From contig DXAU01000024.1 in NCBI GenBank assembly GCA_019116885.1, positions 1-64,000 on the forward strand: a DNA stretch of 64,000 bases. The letters run 5' to 3'. A program made the position numbers and the translations under genes. Source of the DNA: Candidatus Mediterraneibacter pullistercoris (GTDB lineage Bacteria; Bacillota; Clostridia; Lachnospirales; Lachnospiraceae). The notes below the pieces were generated by a model. The model made no database searches and was not told the DNA's origin. It saw nothing but the letters and a program-made list of their open reading frames with translations. Of this stretch, positions 9,313 through 20,494 are shown piece by piece (position 1 is the stretch's first letter; every line of letters starts with the position of its first letter).

Positions 9313-11916
9313 ATGAATATTAATAAATTTACACAGAATTCATTACAGGCTGTACAGAACTGTGAGAAGATCGCCGCGGATAACGGCAATCAGGAACTGG
9401 CGCAGGAGCATCTGCTGTATGCGCTGCTCACACAGGATGACAGTCTGATATTAAAATTACTTGAAAAAATGAGTATCCAGGGCCAGCTCTTTATAAACAG
9501 AGTGGAGCAGGCGATCGGCAAGCGGCCGAAAGTTCAGGGCGGTCAGGCTTATGTCGGACAGGATCTCAACAATGTTCTCATCCACGCAGAGGATGAGGCG
9601 AAACAGATGGGAGACGAGTATGTGTCTGTCGAGCATCTGTTTCTCTCCCTGTTAAAATATGCAAGCAGAGATATGAAACAGCTTTTCCGTGAGTTCGGTA
9701 TCAGCCGGGAAGGGTTCCTGCACGCGCTCTCAACCGTGCGGGGAAATCAGCGGGTGACGAGCGACAATCCGGAAGCTACTTATGATACATTAAACAAATA
9801 CGGACAGGATCTTGTGGAGCGTGCGAGAGACCAGAAGCTTGATCCGGTTATCGGGCGTGACGAGGAGATCCGCAATGTGATCCGTATCCTGTCCCGTAAG
9901 ACGAAGAACAATCCGGTGCTGATCGGCGAACCCGGCGTTGGTAAAACGGCAGTCGTGGAAGGTCTGGCACAGCGGATCGTCAGCGGGGACGTGCCGGAGG
10001 GACTGAAAGAAAAGACGATCTTCTCCCTTGATATGGGGGCGCTTGTCGCCGGTGCAAAATACCGGGGCGAATTCGAGGAGCGTCTGAAAGCAGTCCTCGA
10101 GGAAGTGAAGAACAGCGACGGCAAGATCATCCTGTTTATCGACGAGCTGCATACGATCGTGGGAGCCGGAAAGACGGACGGCGCCATGGATGCGGGAAAT
10201 ATGTTAAAGCCCATGCTGGCGAGAGGCGAGCTGCACTGTATCGGTGCGACGACACTGGATGAGTACCGCGAATATATTGAAAAAGACGCAGCTCTGGAAC
10301 GCCGTTTTCAGCCGGTCATGGTAGATGAGCCGACAGTGGAAGATGCTATTTCGATCCTGCGTGGTTTAAAAGAGCGCTACGAAGTATTCCACGGAGTGAA
10401 GATCACGGACAGCGCGCTCGTGGCTGCGGCTGCTTTATCGAACCGCTATATCTCTGACCGTTTCCTGCCGGATAAGGCGATCGACCTTGTAGATGAGGCA
10501 TGTGCCCTGATAAAGACGGAACTTGATTCCATGCCGACAGAACTGGATGAACTGAGACGGCGTGTAATGCAGCTTGAGATCGAGGAAGAGGCGTTAAAAA
10601 AAGAAGACGACCGCTTAAGCCGCGAGAGACTGGAACACCTTCAGGAAGAACTCGTGGGCTTAAAAGAAGAATATGCCGGAAAGAAAGTCCAGTGGGAGAA
10701 TGAGAAGACTTCCGTTGAGCGGGTGCAGAAGATCCGCGAGGAGATCGAGCAGGTCAATAAGGACATCCAGAAAGCCCAGAGAGAGTATGATCTGAATAAA
10801 GCAGCCGAATTGCAGTACGGAAGACTGCCTCAGTTACAGAAACAGCTTGAGGAAGAGGAGGAAAAGGTCAAAGAAAAAGACCTCGCTCTTGTCCATGAGG
10901 CTGTTACAGACGATGAGATCGCGCGCATTGTCTCCCGATGGACGGGAATACCGGTAGCAAAATTAAACGAGAGCGAACGGAACAAAACCCTTCATCTGGC
11001 AGACGAACTTCATAAACGCGTGATCGGCCAGGATGATGGCGTAGAGCTGGTTACGGAAGCAATTATACGTTCCAAGGCCGGGATCAAAGACCCTGGCAAG
11101 CCGATCGGCTCTTTCCTGTTCTTAGGGCCTACCGGAGTCGGTAAGACGGAGCTTGCCAAAGCTCTGGCGCAGAGTCTGTTCGATGATGAGAATAATATGG
11201 TACGTATTGACATGAGCGAATATATGGAGAAATATTCCGTCTCCCGTCTGATCGGAGCGCCACCGGGATATGTGGGATACGATGAGGGCGGACAGCTCAC
11301 CGAGGCTGTCAGGAGAAAACCATATTCTGTCGTGCTTTTTGATGAGGTAGAAAAAGCGCACCCGGATGTATTTAACGTATTGCTCCAGGTATTAGATGAC
11401 GGGCGCATCACGGACTCCCAGGGGCGGACTGTGGACTTTAAGAACACGATCCTGATTATGACGTCCAACATCGGCGCCGGCTATCTGCTGGAAGGCATCC
11501 GTGAGGACGGTTCCATTGAGGAACAGAGCCAGGAGATGGTCATGAACGATCTGAAGGCTCACTTCAGACCGGAATTTCTGAACCGTCTGGATGAGATAAT
11601 CATGTTCCGGCCATTGACGAAACAGAATATCCGTGCCATTATTGATTTACTGATAGCAGATGTCAATCAGCGCCTGGCAGAGAAAGAGCTGACCATTGAA
11701 CTGACGGAGGCAGCGAAAGACTTTGTCGTAGAGGGCGGTTACGATCCGATGTACGGCGCAAGGCCATTGAAGAGATATCTGCAGAAAAATGTGGAGACGC
11801 TGGCTGCAAGGCTTATTCTTGCGGGAAATGTGGGCAGAGAAGATACCATCCTGATCGATGCAAAAGACGGAAAACTGACAGCGGAAGTGAAAGGGCAGAT
11901 TGTTGCCATGAAATGA
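9313..11916 (+). CDS. clpB: ATP-dependent chaperone ClpB
   Basis: Clp N domain, two AAA+ modules ([31 protein letters not shown]), middle coiled coil; ATG at 9313. Confidence 0.96.
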   Translation: MNINKFTQNSLQAVQNCEKIAADNGNQELAQEHLLYALLTQDDSLILKLLEKMSIQGQLFINRVEQAIGKRPKVQGGQAYVGQDLNNVLIHAEDEAKQMGDEYVSVEHLFLSLLKYASRDMKQLFREFGISREGFLHALSTVRGNQRVTSDNPEATYDTLNKYGQDLVERARDQKLDPVIGRDEEIRNVIRILSRKTKNNPVLIGEPGVGKTAVVEGLAQRIVSGDVPEGLKEKTIFSLDMGALVAGAKYRGEFEERLKAVLEEVKNSDGKIILFIDELHTIVGAGKTDGAMDAGNMLKPMLARGELHCIGATTLDEYREYIEKDAALERRFQPVMVDEPTVEDAISILRGLKERYEVFHGVKITDSALVAAAALSNRYISDRFLPDKAIDLVDEACALIKTELDSMPTELDELRRRVMQLEIEEEALKKEDDRLSRERLEHLQEELVGLKEEYAGKKVQWENEKTSVERVQKIREEIEQVNKDIQKAQREYDLNKAAELQYGRLPQLQKQLEEEEEKVKEKDLALVHEAVTDDEIARIVSRWTGIPVAKLNESERNKTLHLADELHKRVIGQDDGVELVTEAIIRSKAGIKDPGKPIGSFLFLGPTGVGKTELAKALAQSLFDDENNMVRIDMSEYMEKYSVSRLIGAPPGYVGYDEGGQLTEAVRRKPYSVVLFDEVEKAHPDVFNVLLQVLDDGRITDSQGRTVDFKNTILIMTSNIGAGYLLEGIREDGSIEEQSQEMVMNDLKAHFRPEFLNRLDEIIMFRPLTKQNIRAIIDLLIADVNQRLAEKELTIELTEAAKDFVVEGGYDPMYGARPLKRYLQKNVETLAARLILAGNVGREDTILIDAKDGKLTAEVKGQIVAMK

Positions 11917-12003
11917 TCCGCAAAGCGCTGCCTGCAGCATTGAAACCGGGAAGACAGTTCTCATAAATTGGTGTTACGGCCAGCGTGAAAGGACGATGTT
12001 CAG

Positions 12004-13242
12004 ATGTCACCCATCATCTTTCATATAGATGTGAACTCAGCATATCTTAGCTGGACTGCAGTGGAGCAGTTGAGAAACGGAGCCGCAGTGGACCTGCGCG
12101 AGATACCTGCCATCATAGGCGGAGACCAGAAGTCCCGCCGAGGCGTGGTGCTTGCCAAGTCCCCTGCGGCAAAACGATATGGCATCCGCACAGGGGAACC
12201 TGTCGCGAATGCCTTTCGTAAGTGCCCAAATCTTGCCATGTATCCTCCGGATCACAAGATGTACCGGGAGAAGAGCAGGAGACTCATGGAGTATCTTCGG
12301 ACATTTACGAAAGAGATCGAACAGGTCAGCGTAGACGAGTGTTACATGGATTTTACCGGTATTGCCAACCGGTGGAATTCCCCTGTGGACGGGGCGGCAG
12401 AGATAAAAGACGGGATAAAGGAACAGTTTGGATTTACCGTGAATATCGGTATTTCTACCAACAAGCTGCTGGCAAAGATGGCGTCGGATTTTGAGAAGCC
12501 GGATCGGATACACACGCTCTATCCCGAAGAGATCAAGGAGAAAATGTGGCCGCTGCCTATCGGGGAACTCTATATGGCAGGCCGCTCCAGCGTGGAAACG
12601 CTGAGAAAACTTGAGATCAATACCATCGGGGATCTGGCTCAGTCGGACCTGAAACTGATCGTGCTTCACCTTAAGAGCCATGGAAAGATGCTGTGGGAAT
12701 TTGCAAACGGCATCGGGACGTCTGTAGTACAGTCGGAACCCGACGAGGCGAAAGGGATCGGGAACTCCACAACGCTCAGGGAAGATGCGTCCACCATAGA
12801 GGAAGTCCGCCCGGTCTTTGAACAACTGGCGCAGAGCGTGGGTGCCAGACTGCACAAAGCAGGGAAAAAGGCCGGGATGGTGAGTATGGAGATCAAATAT
12901 TACGATTTCAGGACAATCTCTCATCAGGTACAGCTCAACAAGCCGTCCAACGATCCGGAAGTATTACAAGAGACTGCCTGCAGCCTGTTCCTGGAAGTAT
13001 GGAGCGGTGAGCCGGTGCGCCTTCTTGGGATAAGGACTTCCAAGCTGGACGACGAGGCGGCTCCGGAACAGCTCTCTATCTTTGATATCGAGATGCCGGA
13101 AGAGCCGGATGAAAAGCACAAACGGCTGAAAAAAGCCATGGATGAGATCAACGGACGGTTCGGAGAGGGAGCAGTTGTAAAAGCCAGCCTGATGGAGAAG
13201 AAACGAAGAGGGGACAGAGAGGATGAAAGAGAAAAACTATAA
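12004..13242 (+). CDS. dinB: Y-family DNA polymerase IV
   Basis: FHIDVNSAYLSW, KSPAAKRYGIRTGEP, SVDECYMDFTG, GISTNKLLAKMASDFEKPD. Confidence 0.93.
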   Translation: MSPIIFHIDVNSAYLSWTAVEQLRNGAAVDLREIPAIIGGDQKSRRGVVLAKSPAAKRYGIRTGEPVANAFRKCPNLAMYPPDHKMYREKSRRLMEYLRTFTKEIEQVSVDECYMDFTGIANRWNSPVDGAAEIKDGIKEQFGFTVNIGISTNKLLAKMASDFEKPDRIHTLYPEEIKEKMWPLPIGELYMAGRSSVETLRKLEINTIGDLAQSDLKLIVLHLKSHGKMLWEFANGIGTSVVQSEPDEAKGIGNSTTLREDASTIEEVRPVFEQLAQSVGARLHKAGKKAGMVSMEIKYYDFRTISHQVQLNKPSNDPEVLQETACSLFLEVWSGEPVRLLGIRTSKLDDEAAPEQLSIFDIEMPEEPDEKHKRLKKAMDEINGRFGEGAVVKASLMEKKRRGDREDEREKL

Positions 13243-14236
13243 TCTGGAACTGATCAGACTGGTATCGTTTATCCTGGTCATTGCAATCCATGTGAGCAAC
13301 TATTTCTGCCGCGCATATGGCCAGATCCCGCAGGGAGAGTACATTTTTTCTCTGGTGATCGATACGGTGGCGAGACTGAGCGTGCCCTGCTTTTTTATGA
13401 TTACAGGAGCGCTCCTTTTGGGTCGGGATGAACCGCTGCCAAAACATGCCGGGCGTCTGGTGAGATTTCTGACTGCGCTGGTTGTGTGGAGCGCAGTCTA
13501 TTATCTGTGGAATACATATTATATGGGAACCTTTTATGATCTAAAAGAAATCCTCTATGTTCCGACAGAGGCACATCTGTGGTATCTGTACGCCATGATT
13601 CCGATCTATCTCGTCCTGCCGTTTTTCCAGGTGATGTGCAGACATATGAGCCTGAAACTGGAGAAAGTGTTCCTCATCGTGACGACGGGAGGAGTCCTGT
13701 TCAACTATGTCCTCGACCTGATGGGCGGGCAGGCATACTATGCTCTTCCTCTGGTAGGCGACAGGGTCTACTCATGGTATGTGTTTGCGGGGTATTATCT
13801 CTATAAATACCGAAAGCATATCCGCCTGAGCCAGCGGTCTTTGCTGGTCATCTGTTTGCTCAGTATGGCAGGCACATTCGGAATCACTCTGGGCATCACA
13901 GCGGCATCAGGAAGACATTGTGAGAAAATGCTGACCTATATCAGCCCGCTAGTGGCAGTCGCGGCAGTTGCGTTCTTTCTGTTCATGCTGAGGTTCAAAG
14001 GCGGATATATCAGGCTGGGAGAGCGTGCAAAGAAGATCATAGACCTGTTCTGCGGCTGCTCCTTTGGTATCTATCTGATACATATCCTGTTTCTTGACAA
14101 CTTCAAGAAACATGTGGAACCCTATGATCTGTCAGCGTGGATCGCAGTTCCTGGACTTATCGTGGTGATTGCGTTTGTGTCGTTTGCGTGCGTGTGGATC
14201 ATAAGGAAAGTTCCGGGCGGAAAGAAGATAACCTGA
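13223..14236 (+). CDS. Acyltransferase family 3 (OatA-like) membrane protein
   Basis: MKEKNYNLELIRLVSFILVIAIHVSNYF, multiple TMs, SFGIYLIHILFL. Confidence 0.8.
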   Translation: MKEKNYNLELIRLVSFILVIAIHVSNYFCRAYGQIPQGEYIFSLVIDTVARLSVPCFFMITGALLLGRDEPLPKHAGRLVRFLTALVVWSAVYYLWNTYYMGTFYDLKEILYVPTEAHLWYLYAMIPIYLVLPFFQVMCRHMSLKLEKVFLIVTTGGVLFNYVLDLMGGQAYYALPLVGDRVYSWYVFAGYYLYKYRKHIRLSQRSLLVICLLSMAGTFGITLGITAASGRHCEKMLTYISPLVAVAAVAFFLFMLRFKGGYIRLGERAKKIIDLFCGCSFGIYLIHILFLDNFKKHVEPYDLSAWIAVPGLIVVIAFVSFACVWIIRKVPGGKKIT

Positions 14237-14322
14237 ATCTTAAGAAAGTTTTTAGAATCTTATATCAGCTCCCTTTAGATTTACAGTCTATCCTGTAATC
14301 ATGAAAGGGGGCTGTATTTTTT

Positions 14323-14832
14323 ATGAACATTCAGGATCTTACCCAGTATTTTATTCAATACGGTGCTTTTTTCATCTATCTGATTGTACTGTTGGAATAT
14401 CTGAATCTGCCGGGATTTCCCGCCGGAGTCATCATGCCGCTTTCGGGCATCTGGGCGTCACAGGGAGAAATAAGTTTTCCGGTCGTTATGCTGCTTACAG
14501 TGGCGGCAGGGCTTACAGGGAGCTGGGCGCTCTATCTTGTTGGAAGATTCGGAGGGAATAAGGTGCTCGGATTCTATTTTAAGAAATTCCCGAAACACAG
14601 ACCTGTCATAGAGGAAAAGATGGAGTATCTCAGGAAAAAGGGATGCGCCGGTGTGTTTGTGAGTAAGCTGCTTCCTATGGTACGCACTCTCATTTCGATT
14701 CCGGCGGGTATGGTGAAGATGGACTTTGCCAAATACACAGCAAGCTCCGTGTGCGGGATCTTTCTTTGGAACCTGACATTTGTCGGAGCAGGATACTTCT
14801 TTGGAGAGGCAGCGATTAATTTCTTTACATAA
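14323..14832 (+). CDS. DedA family membrane protein
   Basis: LEYLNLPGFPAGVIMPLSG, SKLLPMVRTLISIPAGMVKMDFAKYTASSVCGIFLWN. Confidence 0.88.
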   Translation: MNIQDLTQYFIQYGAFFIYLIVLLEYLNLPGFPAGVIMPLSGIWASQGEISFPVVMLLTVAAGLTGSWALYLVGRFGGNKVLGFYFKKFPKHRPVIEEKMEYLRKKGCAGVFVSKLLPMVRTLISIPAGMVKMDFAKYTASSVCGIFLWNLTFVGAGYFFGEAAINFFT

Positions 14833-14848
14833 GAGAGGGGGACATGAG

Positions 14849-16144
14849 ATGAAGATAGCAATGCTTACAAATAATTACAGACCGTTTGTGGGAGGCGTTC
14901 CCATCTCGGTTGAGCGGCAGGCGCAGGAACTGGTAAAGCTGGGACATCAGGTGACGGTGTTCGCGCCGATGTATGAAAGTGACGGCCCAGATCAGGCAGA
15001 AGAGTTCCGGGAGAGGATGATGGCAGAAGACAGAAAGTCTCCGGAACGTGTGATCCGCTATCAGTCACAGAAGAAAAAGATGGATAACGGAATGGTATAT
15101 CCGGGAATCTGGCCTGCAGAGATCTTCGATGTCTTTGAAAGAGAGCGGTTTGACTGTATCCATGTGCATCATCCGATGTTCGTTGGACCATGGGCGCTTC
15201 TTCTGGGAAGAAAATACAAGATACCGGTCGTCTATACATATCACACGAGATATGAGGACTATCTGCATTATATCCCGTGTTTCAGGATAACGCAGAGGAG
15301 TACGGCTGTGAAAAGGAAAGCGGTGGAGTGGATACAGAAAAAAGTGATTCCCGCCTATATGGGCTGGTTCTGCAACCGCTGTGATCTGGTGCTCGCTCCG
15401 TCGGCAGGGATGCAGCAGATGATAAGAGGATACGGGGTGGATACTCCGGCAGCCATACTCCCCACCGGGCTGGATGGAGAATTTTTTACAAAAGATGCTG
15501 GGAAGTCACAGGAGATCCGGGCGGAGTACGGACAGGGGAAGAAGCATCTGCTTGTCACAGTTTCCAGACTGGAAAAGGAGAAGAATTACGGGTTTCTCTT
15601 AAGGGGGATCGCAGAGATTGAGAAGCTGCTGGGTGATGATTTCCATGTGCTGATTATCGGGGACGGCAGCCAGAAGTCGGAACTGAAAGTCAGGGCATCC
15701 ATTCTTGGTATACAGGATAAAGTGACTTTTGCAGGCAATGTGCCGAACAGCCAGGTAAAGCATTATCTGGGGGCCTCGGATCTCTTTCTGTTTGCATCCA
15801 GGTCGGAGACGCAGGGCATTGTCCTGGCAGAAGCGCTTGCAGCGGGCACGCCGGTAGTGGCTGTCCACGCCGTAGGCACAGATGACATTATAGAGGACGG
15901 TGTGAACGGGTTCCTGACTGAGGAGAGGGAAGAAGCGTGGGCGGCAAAAGCCGTCGAGGCGCTCTGTGAAGAGAATCTTGGAAAGATGAGAAGCGCGGCG
16001 CTTATATCAGCCGAAAATTACCGTGCCTCAAGACTTGCCATCCATGAGGAGATGCTCTACAATCAATGTGGGTTAAGGAAAGGAGACAGAGCTTATGAGA
16101 CTGAAGAAGATCGCAGAAAGCGCTCTGCAATGGCTCTTCACTAA
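14849..16144 (+). CDS. GT4 family glycosyltransferase (possibly diacylglycerol glucosyltransferase-like)
   Basis: MKIAMLTNNYRPFVGGVPISVERQAQEL, SRLEKEKNYGFLLRGI, SRSETQGIVLAEALAAGTPVVA. Confidence 0.88.
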   Translation: MKIAMLTNNYRPFVGGVPISVERQAQELVKLGHQVTVFAPMYESDGPDQAEEFRERMMAEDRKSPERVIRYQSQKKKMDNGMVYPGIWPAEIFDVFERERFDCIHVHHPMFVGPWALLLGRKYKIPVVYTYHTRYEDYLHYIPCFRITQRSTAVKRKAVEWIQKKVIPAYMGWFCNRCDLVLAPSAGMQQMIRGYGVDTPAAILPTGLDGEFFTKDAGKSQEIRAEYGQGKKHLLVTVSRLEKEKNYGFLLRGIAEIEKLLGDDFHVLIIGDGSQKSELKVRASILGIQDKVTFAGNVPNSQVKHYLGASDLFLFASRSETQGIVLAEALAAGTPVVAVHAVGTDDIIEDGVNGFLTEEREEAWAAKAVEALCEENLGKMRSAALISAENYRASRLAIHEEMLYNQCGLRKGDRAYETEEDRRKRSAMALH

Positions 16145-16748
16145 TTATCTTCAATGGATCAGGCGGACTGTGACGATCTGCTGGGATGAGGATAACCGAT
16201 ACGGGGACAGCCAGATCTTCGGATTCTGGCACGAGGACAGCTTCTTTATGAACCTTGTCCTGGAGAAGCTCTCGCATAAGACAATGCCCGTGGATGTGAT
16301 CGTGACAGCGGACACACGTGGGAATTATATAGAAAACATGGTGAAAAGATGCGGCGGCAATGCACTGCGCGTACCGGATGGCTATAAAGCGTTTGCAGCT
16401 CTTAAAAAGATTGTTCAGGACTCTTATGAAAAGACACATTCCATGGCTGTGGCCCTGGACGGCCCGCTGGGACCGAGACATGAGCCAAAGAAGCTGGCGT
16501 TCTATCTGTCTGAGCACGCAGAAGAGGACTTTGTGGGTATCAGCCTCTCTTATTCTGCCTGTCTGAGACTCAGGCGCCGCTGGGATAAATACGTGATCCC
16601 GCTGCCATACACTACAGTGACAGTTGCAGTGAAGAATTACGGTGTGGTAAACAAGAACTGCATACCAGAGCTTCCGACAGCAGCGCCGCACACCGGAATC
16701 GAAGAAAGAATGAGGGAGGAGCCATCATGGAGACAAACAACATATTGA
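16095..16748 (+). CDS. DUF374-like lysophospholipid acyltransferase family protein
   Basis: FGFWHEDSFF, ADTRGNYIENMVKRCGGNALRV, MAVALDGPLGPRHEPKKLAFYLSEHA. Confidence 0.75.
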   Translation: MRLKKIAESALQWLFTNYLQWIRRTVTICWDEDNRYGDSQIFGFWHEDSFFMNLVLEKLSHKTMPVDVIVTADTRGNYIENMVKRCGGNALRVPDGYKAFAALKKIVQDSYEKTHSMAVALDGPLGPRHEPKKLAFYLSEHAEEDFVGISLSYSACLRLRRRWDKYVIPLPYTTVTVAVKNYGVVNKNCIPELPTAAPHTGIEERMREEPSWRQTTY

Positions 16749-17425
16749 TCGTAGAGGATGACAAGGAGATCCGGGAGGGTGTCCAGATCTATCTGCAGAG
16801 TCAGGGATATAAAGTGTTCCAGGCAGCAGACGGCATCGAGGGGCTGGAGATCATTGACAGGGAAGAGATACATCTCGCCATCGTGGACATTATGATGCCA
16901 AGGATGGACGGTATACGCATGACAATGAAGCTGAGAGAAAAGCATGATTTCCCTGTGATCATGCTGTCAGCAAAGTCTGAGGAAGTAGATAAGATCACAG
17001 GTTTAAATATCGGAGCAGATGACTATGTGACAAAGCCGTTTACCCCGATGGAACTGATGGCCCGGGTAAATTCACAGCTTCGGCGCTACCGGAAATTTCT
17101 GGAGAAACTGGCGCCAAAGGAGAACGTGCATGTGATCGGAGGACTGGAGATCAACGAGGATGCGGTGGAAGTTACAATGGATGGCAGACCGGTCAAACTT
17201 ACGCCCATCGAGTATAAGATCCTGCTTCTGCTGGCCAAGAACCCGGGGAGAGTGTTCTCCTCAGAGGAGATCTACGAGAGGGTATGGCAGGAGAAAGCGA
17301 TCAATACAGATACGATCATGGTGCATGTAAGAAATATAAGAGAAAAGATTGAACTTGATCCAAAGAATCCAAAATATTTGAAGGTGGTGTGGGGTGTTGG
17401 ATACAAAATCGAAAAACAGCCGTAA
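16727..17425 (+). CDS. OmpR-family response regulator
   Basis: Receiver (ILIVEDDKEIREG, AIVDIMMPRMDG, GADDYVTKPFTPMELMARV) plus winged-helix output domain. Confidence 0.95.
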   Translation: METNNILIVEDDKEIREGVQIYLQSQGYKVFQAADGIEGLEIIDREEIHLAIVDIMMPRMDGIRMTMKLREKHDFPVIMLSAKSEEVDKITGLNIGADDYVTKPFTPMELMARVNSQLRRYRKFLEKLAPKENVHVIGGLEINEDAVEVTMDGRPVKLTPIEYKILLLLAKNPGRVFSSEEIYERVWQEKAINTDTIMVHVRNIREKIELDPKNPKYLKVVWGVGYKIEKQP

Positions 17426-19562
17426 GGCAGGTATTCTCACAGTAATTATATTTTTGAGCGTCTGCTCTCTTATCATGATATCGCAGTACAGCAGTATGTC
17501 GGCATATATGGACAGTATCGAGGAAACAGAAGAGGTGTCCTATGAGTCGGTTCTTTATCCAATCGGTCAGGATCTCGCCGAGGGGAACTATCTTCTCTAC
17601 AATCAGTATGCCAATGAAACAGACCCGGCAGAAGTGCTTGATGAGTTCGGCCAGAGGAGTTTCGACCTGATGAGCCGGTATCTTGATTATGGAGTGTTTG
17701 ACAGTGAAGGAAACCAGCTGCTGGAAGATGTAGGAGCGACAGTGGCGCAGCGCCTGCAGGCAGAGGATGAGACATCGGCAAATTACTCGTTCCGGGCCAG
17801 GTATACCTTTACAGAGAACGGGAGACTTTCCTCGATCCAGGTTGACGGGACTGCGCTGAGCCCTGAAGAAGAATATGCGCTGGAGTCAACATATCTTGCG
17901 GAAGCACAGGTGGAGGAAGATGCGGAAACTATATCCAGTATCGCTACACCGTCGGATATCACGGTCGTTTACGGCATGAACGAGAGGAACCTGTCTGCGT
18001 TCAGCGAGTATTATTATGATGCGTGGGGCGAACCGGAGATCGTCAGTCTGTCAGAAACGTCGGTCTATACAGACACACTCGATACACTGTGCTTCGTTGT
18101 CATACTCGCGGCTCTGCTGCTCCCGGTCAGGAGAAAACTGGACATCAGCGGAATGAAGATATTTGCAGTGCCGTTTGAGGTGCCGGTTCTTGTGTGGCTG
18201 TTTGTGTATATGACCGGTCTGAATGAACTCCCTTCAAGCGTCATAGAGTCCACGTTCAACGGCGCGCTTCTTCCTGGAGTGAATGATGTCAGGGAAGTCA
18301 TTCTGACAGCCTTTAACTTCGCCATGTGGTTCTTTGTCTTCGGCCTGATATTCTGGGGCGTGACTTCTCTGCGGGCAATGATCCGCATGAAAGGGGCCTA
18401 CTGGAGAGAGAGGACTCTTACAATGAAGCTGATCCGGCATTACAGGGGAACCGGGACAAAAAGCGACGAGGAGATGGTGCAAAAGGCCGGCGGCATCATC
18501 AAAAAAATAAAAGATTTTTTCAGAAAACAGTATGATGCACTGCAGCATATCGATTTCCGTGAAAAGACAAACCGGACGATCTTAAAGGTTGTGATTATCA
18601 ACTATATCATCCTGGCGGTCGTATGTTTCCTATGGTATTACGGAACACTTGCACTGATTATCTATTCCGTGATCCTGTTCCTTTTCCTCAGAAAGTATGT
18701 AAAAGATCTTCAGGAGAAATATAAGCTGCTTTTAAAATCTACAAACCAGCTTGCAGAAGGTCACCTGGACGCGCCTATCGAGGGGGATATCGGGCTGTTT
18801 AATCCGATCCAGGAGGAGCTGAAGAAGATCCAGAAAGGCTTCAAGAAAGCGGTGGATGAAGAAGTGAAAAACGAGCGTATGAAGACAGAGCTGGTGACAA
18901 ACGTCTCCCATGATCTGAGGACTCCTCTGACTGCGATTATCACATACACAGATCTTCTGAAAAACGAGAAGGACGAGGAGAAGCGGAAAGAATACATCGA
19001 CGTGCTGGAGAGGAAATCCCTCCGCCTGAAAGTGCTTATAGAAGATCTCTTCGAGATCAGCAAGGCGGCAAGCAAGAGTGTGGCTATGCATTACATGAAG
19101 GTGGATATTGTCGATCTCATCAAGCAGGTGGGACTTGAGAATGACAGCAAGATAAAAGACGCGAATCTGGAATTTCGCTGGAAGCTGCCGGAAAACAAGC
19201 TGGTCATGTGGCTGGACAGCCAGAAGACGTACCGTATCCTGGAGAATCTGATCGTGAACATCACTAAATATGCGATGCCGCACACGAGAGTTTATATTGA
19301 GATGACAGAGCGGGAAAATGACGTGCATATCTCTATGAAAAATATATCGGCGACAGAGCTGAATTTTGATACGGAGGAGATCACGGACCGGTTTGTCCGC
19401 GGCGACGCTTCGAGAAACACAGAAGGGTCCGGCCTCGGACTGGCAATTGCCAAAAGCTTTGTGGAACTGCAGCATGGCACACTGCATATTTCTACAGAGG
19501 CGGATCTTTTTAAGGCGGATATCACCCTTCCAAAACTTGATATCCCGCCAGAGGGAGAGTAA
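17394..19562 (+). CDS. Membrane sensor histidine kinase
   Basis: GTG start; TM segments; HisKA (TNVSHDLRTPLTAIITYTDLL) and HATPase (GSGLGLAIAKSFVELQHG). Confidence 0.93.
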   Translation: MLDTKSKNSRKAGILTVIIFLSVCSLIMISQYSSMSAYMDSIEETEEVSYESVLYPIGQDLAEGNYLLYNQYANETDPAEVLDEFGQRSFDLMSRYLDYGVFDSEGNQLLEDVGATVAQRLQAEDETSANYSFRARYTFTENGRLSSIQVDGTALSPEEEYALESTYLAEAQVEEDAETISSIATPSDITVVYGMNERNLSAFSEYYYDAWGEPEIVSLSETSVYTDTLDTLCFVVILAALLLPVRRKLDISGMKIFAVPFEVPVLVWLFVYMTGLNELPSSVIESTFNGALLPGVNDVREVILTAFNFAMWFFVFGLIFWGVTSLRAMIRMKGAYWRERTLTMKLIRHYRGTGTKSDEEMVQKAGGIIKKIKDFFRKQYDALQHIDFREKTNRTILKVVIINYIILAVVCFLWYYGTLALIIYSVILFLFLRKYVKDLQEKYKLLLKSTNQLAEGHLDAPIEGDIGLFNPIQEELKKIQKGFKKAVDEEVKNERMKTELVTNVSHDLRTPLTAIITYTDLLKNEKDEEKRKEYIDVLERKSLRLKVLIEDLFEISKAASKSVAMHYMKVDIVDLIKQVGLENDSKIKDANLEFRWKLPENKLVMWLDSQKTYRILENLIVNITKYAMPHTRVYIEMTERENDVHISMKNISATELNFDTEEITDRFVRGDASRNTEGSGLGLAIAKSFVELQHGTLHISTEADLFKADITLPKLDIPPEGE

Positions 19563-19570
19563 ATGAAGAA

Positions 19571-19605
19571 AAATTCCGGCAGGGTAGTTACTCTGCCGGA
19601 ATTTT
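19571..19605 (+). terminator. Terminator after histidine kinase gene
   Basis: AAATTCCGGCAG-loop-CTGCCGGAATTTT. Confidence 0.8.
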
Positions 19606-19656
19606 GTGATATTATGTCAATAAGCAAAATTGATCAATGGGAAGGGAGAAAAGGAT

Positions 19657-20337
19657 ATGAAGTATGAGATCAAAGGCGATCAGCTTCCGGTAGTAATCTG
19701 CTATCTGGAAAGCGGAGAAACGATGATAACTGAGCGGGGCTCCATGAGCTGGATGTCGCCCAATATGAAGATGGAGACAACGTCGAATGGCGGCATCGGG
19801 AAGGCGCTTGGCAGGATGTTCGCAGGAGAAGCTCTTTTCCAGAACCGCTATACTGCAGAGGGAGGAAACGGGATGATCGCGTTTGCTTCCAGTTTCCCCG
19901 GGCAGATCAGGTCATGGGAGATCGAACCTGGCAATGAAATTGTCGTACAGAAATCCGGTTTCCTCGCGGCTGAGGAGAGCGTGGAACTTTCTGTGTTTTT
20001 CCAGAAGAAGCTGGGTGCAGGATTCTTTGGCGGAGAAGGTTTTATCATGCAGAGACTATCCGGACAGGGTACGGCATTTCTTGAGTTTGACGGACATGTG
20101 GTAGAGTATAACCTGCAGCCGGGACAGCAGATCGTGATTGACACAGGATATCTTGCGGCAATGGATGGCACCTGTAAAATGGAGATAAAGAAAGTGCCGG
20201 GACTTAAGAATATGGTGTTTGGCGGAGAAGGGATCTTTAACACTCTCATCACAGGACCAGGGCGCGTGTGGCTTCAGACGATGCCTATCTCAGGAGTAGC
20301 TGGGGAGATACTGAAGTTCATGCCGTCAGGTAAGTAA
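19657..20337 (+). CDS. TIGR00266/AIM24 family protein
   Basis: YEIKGDQLPVVICYLESGETMITERGSMSWM; GGEGIFNTLITGPGRVWLQTMP. Confidence 0.85.
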   Translation: MKYEIKGDQLPVVICYLESGETMITERGSMSWMSPNMKMETTSNGGIGKALGRMFAGEALFQNRYTAEGGNGMIAFASSFPGQIRSWEIEPGNEIVVQKSGFLAAEESVELSVFFQKKLGAGFFGGEGFIMQRLSGQGTAFLEFDGHVVEYNLQPGQQIVIDTGYLAAMDGTCKMEIKKVPGLKNMVFGGEGIFNTLITGPGRVWLQTMPISGVAGEILKFMPSGK

Positions 20338-20368
20338 TACAGAAAATCCCGGAATATGGAATGAAAAA

Positions 20369-20430
20369 ATCCGCCGCCGCACAGGCAGCTCTCAGTGCTT
20401 TTTGAGGTACTTGTGCGGCGGCGGATCTTA
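20369..20430. terminator. Bidirectional terminator between convergent genes
   Basis: Perfect 15-bp stem ATCCGCCGCCGCACA/TGTGCGGCGGCGGAT with 28-nt loop; A-tract upstream. Confidence 0.7.
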
Positions 20431-20494
20431 TTTGCGCGGGCGGCGGGCCAAAGTCCGGGCCTGCCCCGGACATCGGATATGGTCTCTGACATGT

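Noticed and set aside
12037-12924. 295-aa minus-strand ORF
   Set aside because: Antisense to dinB; no RBS context or domain.
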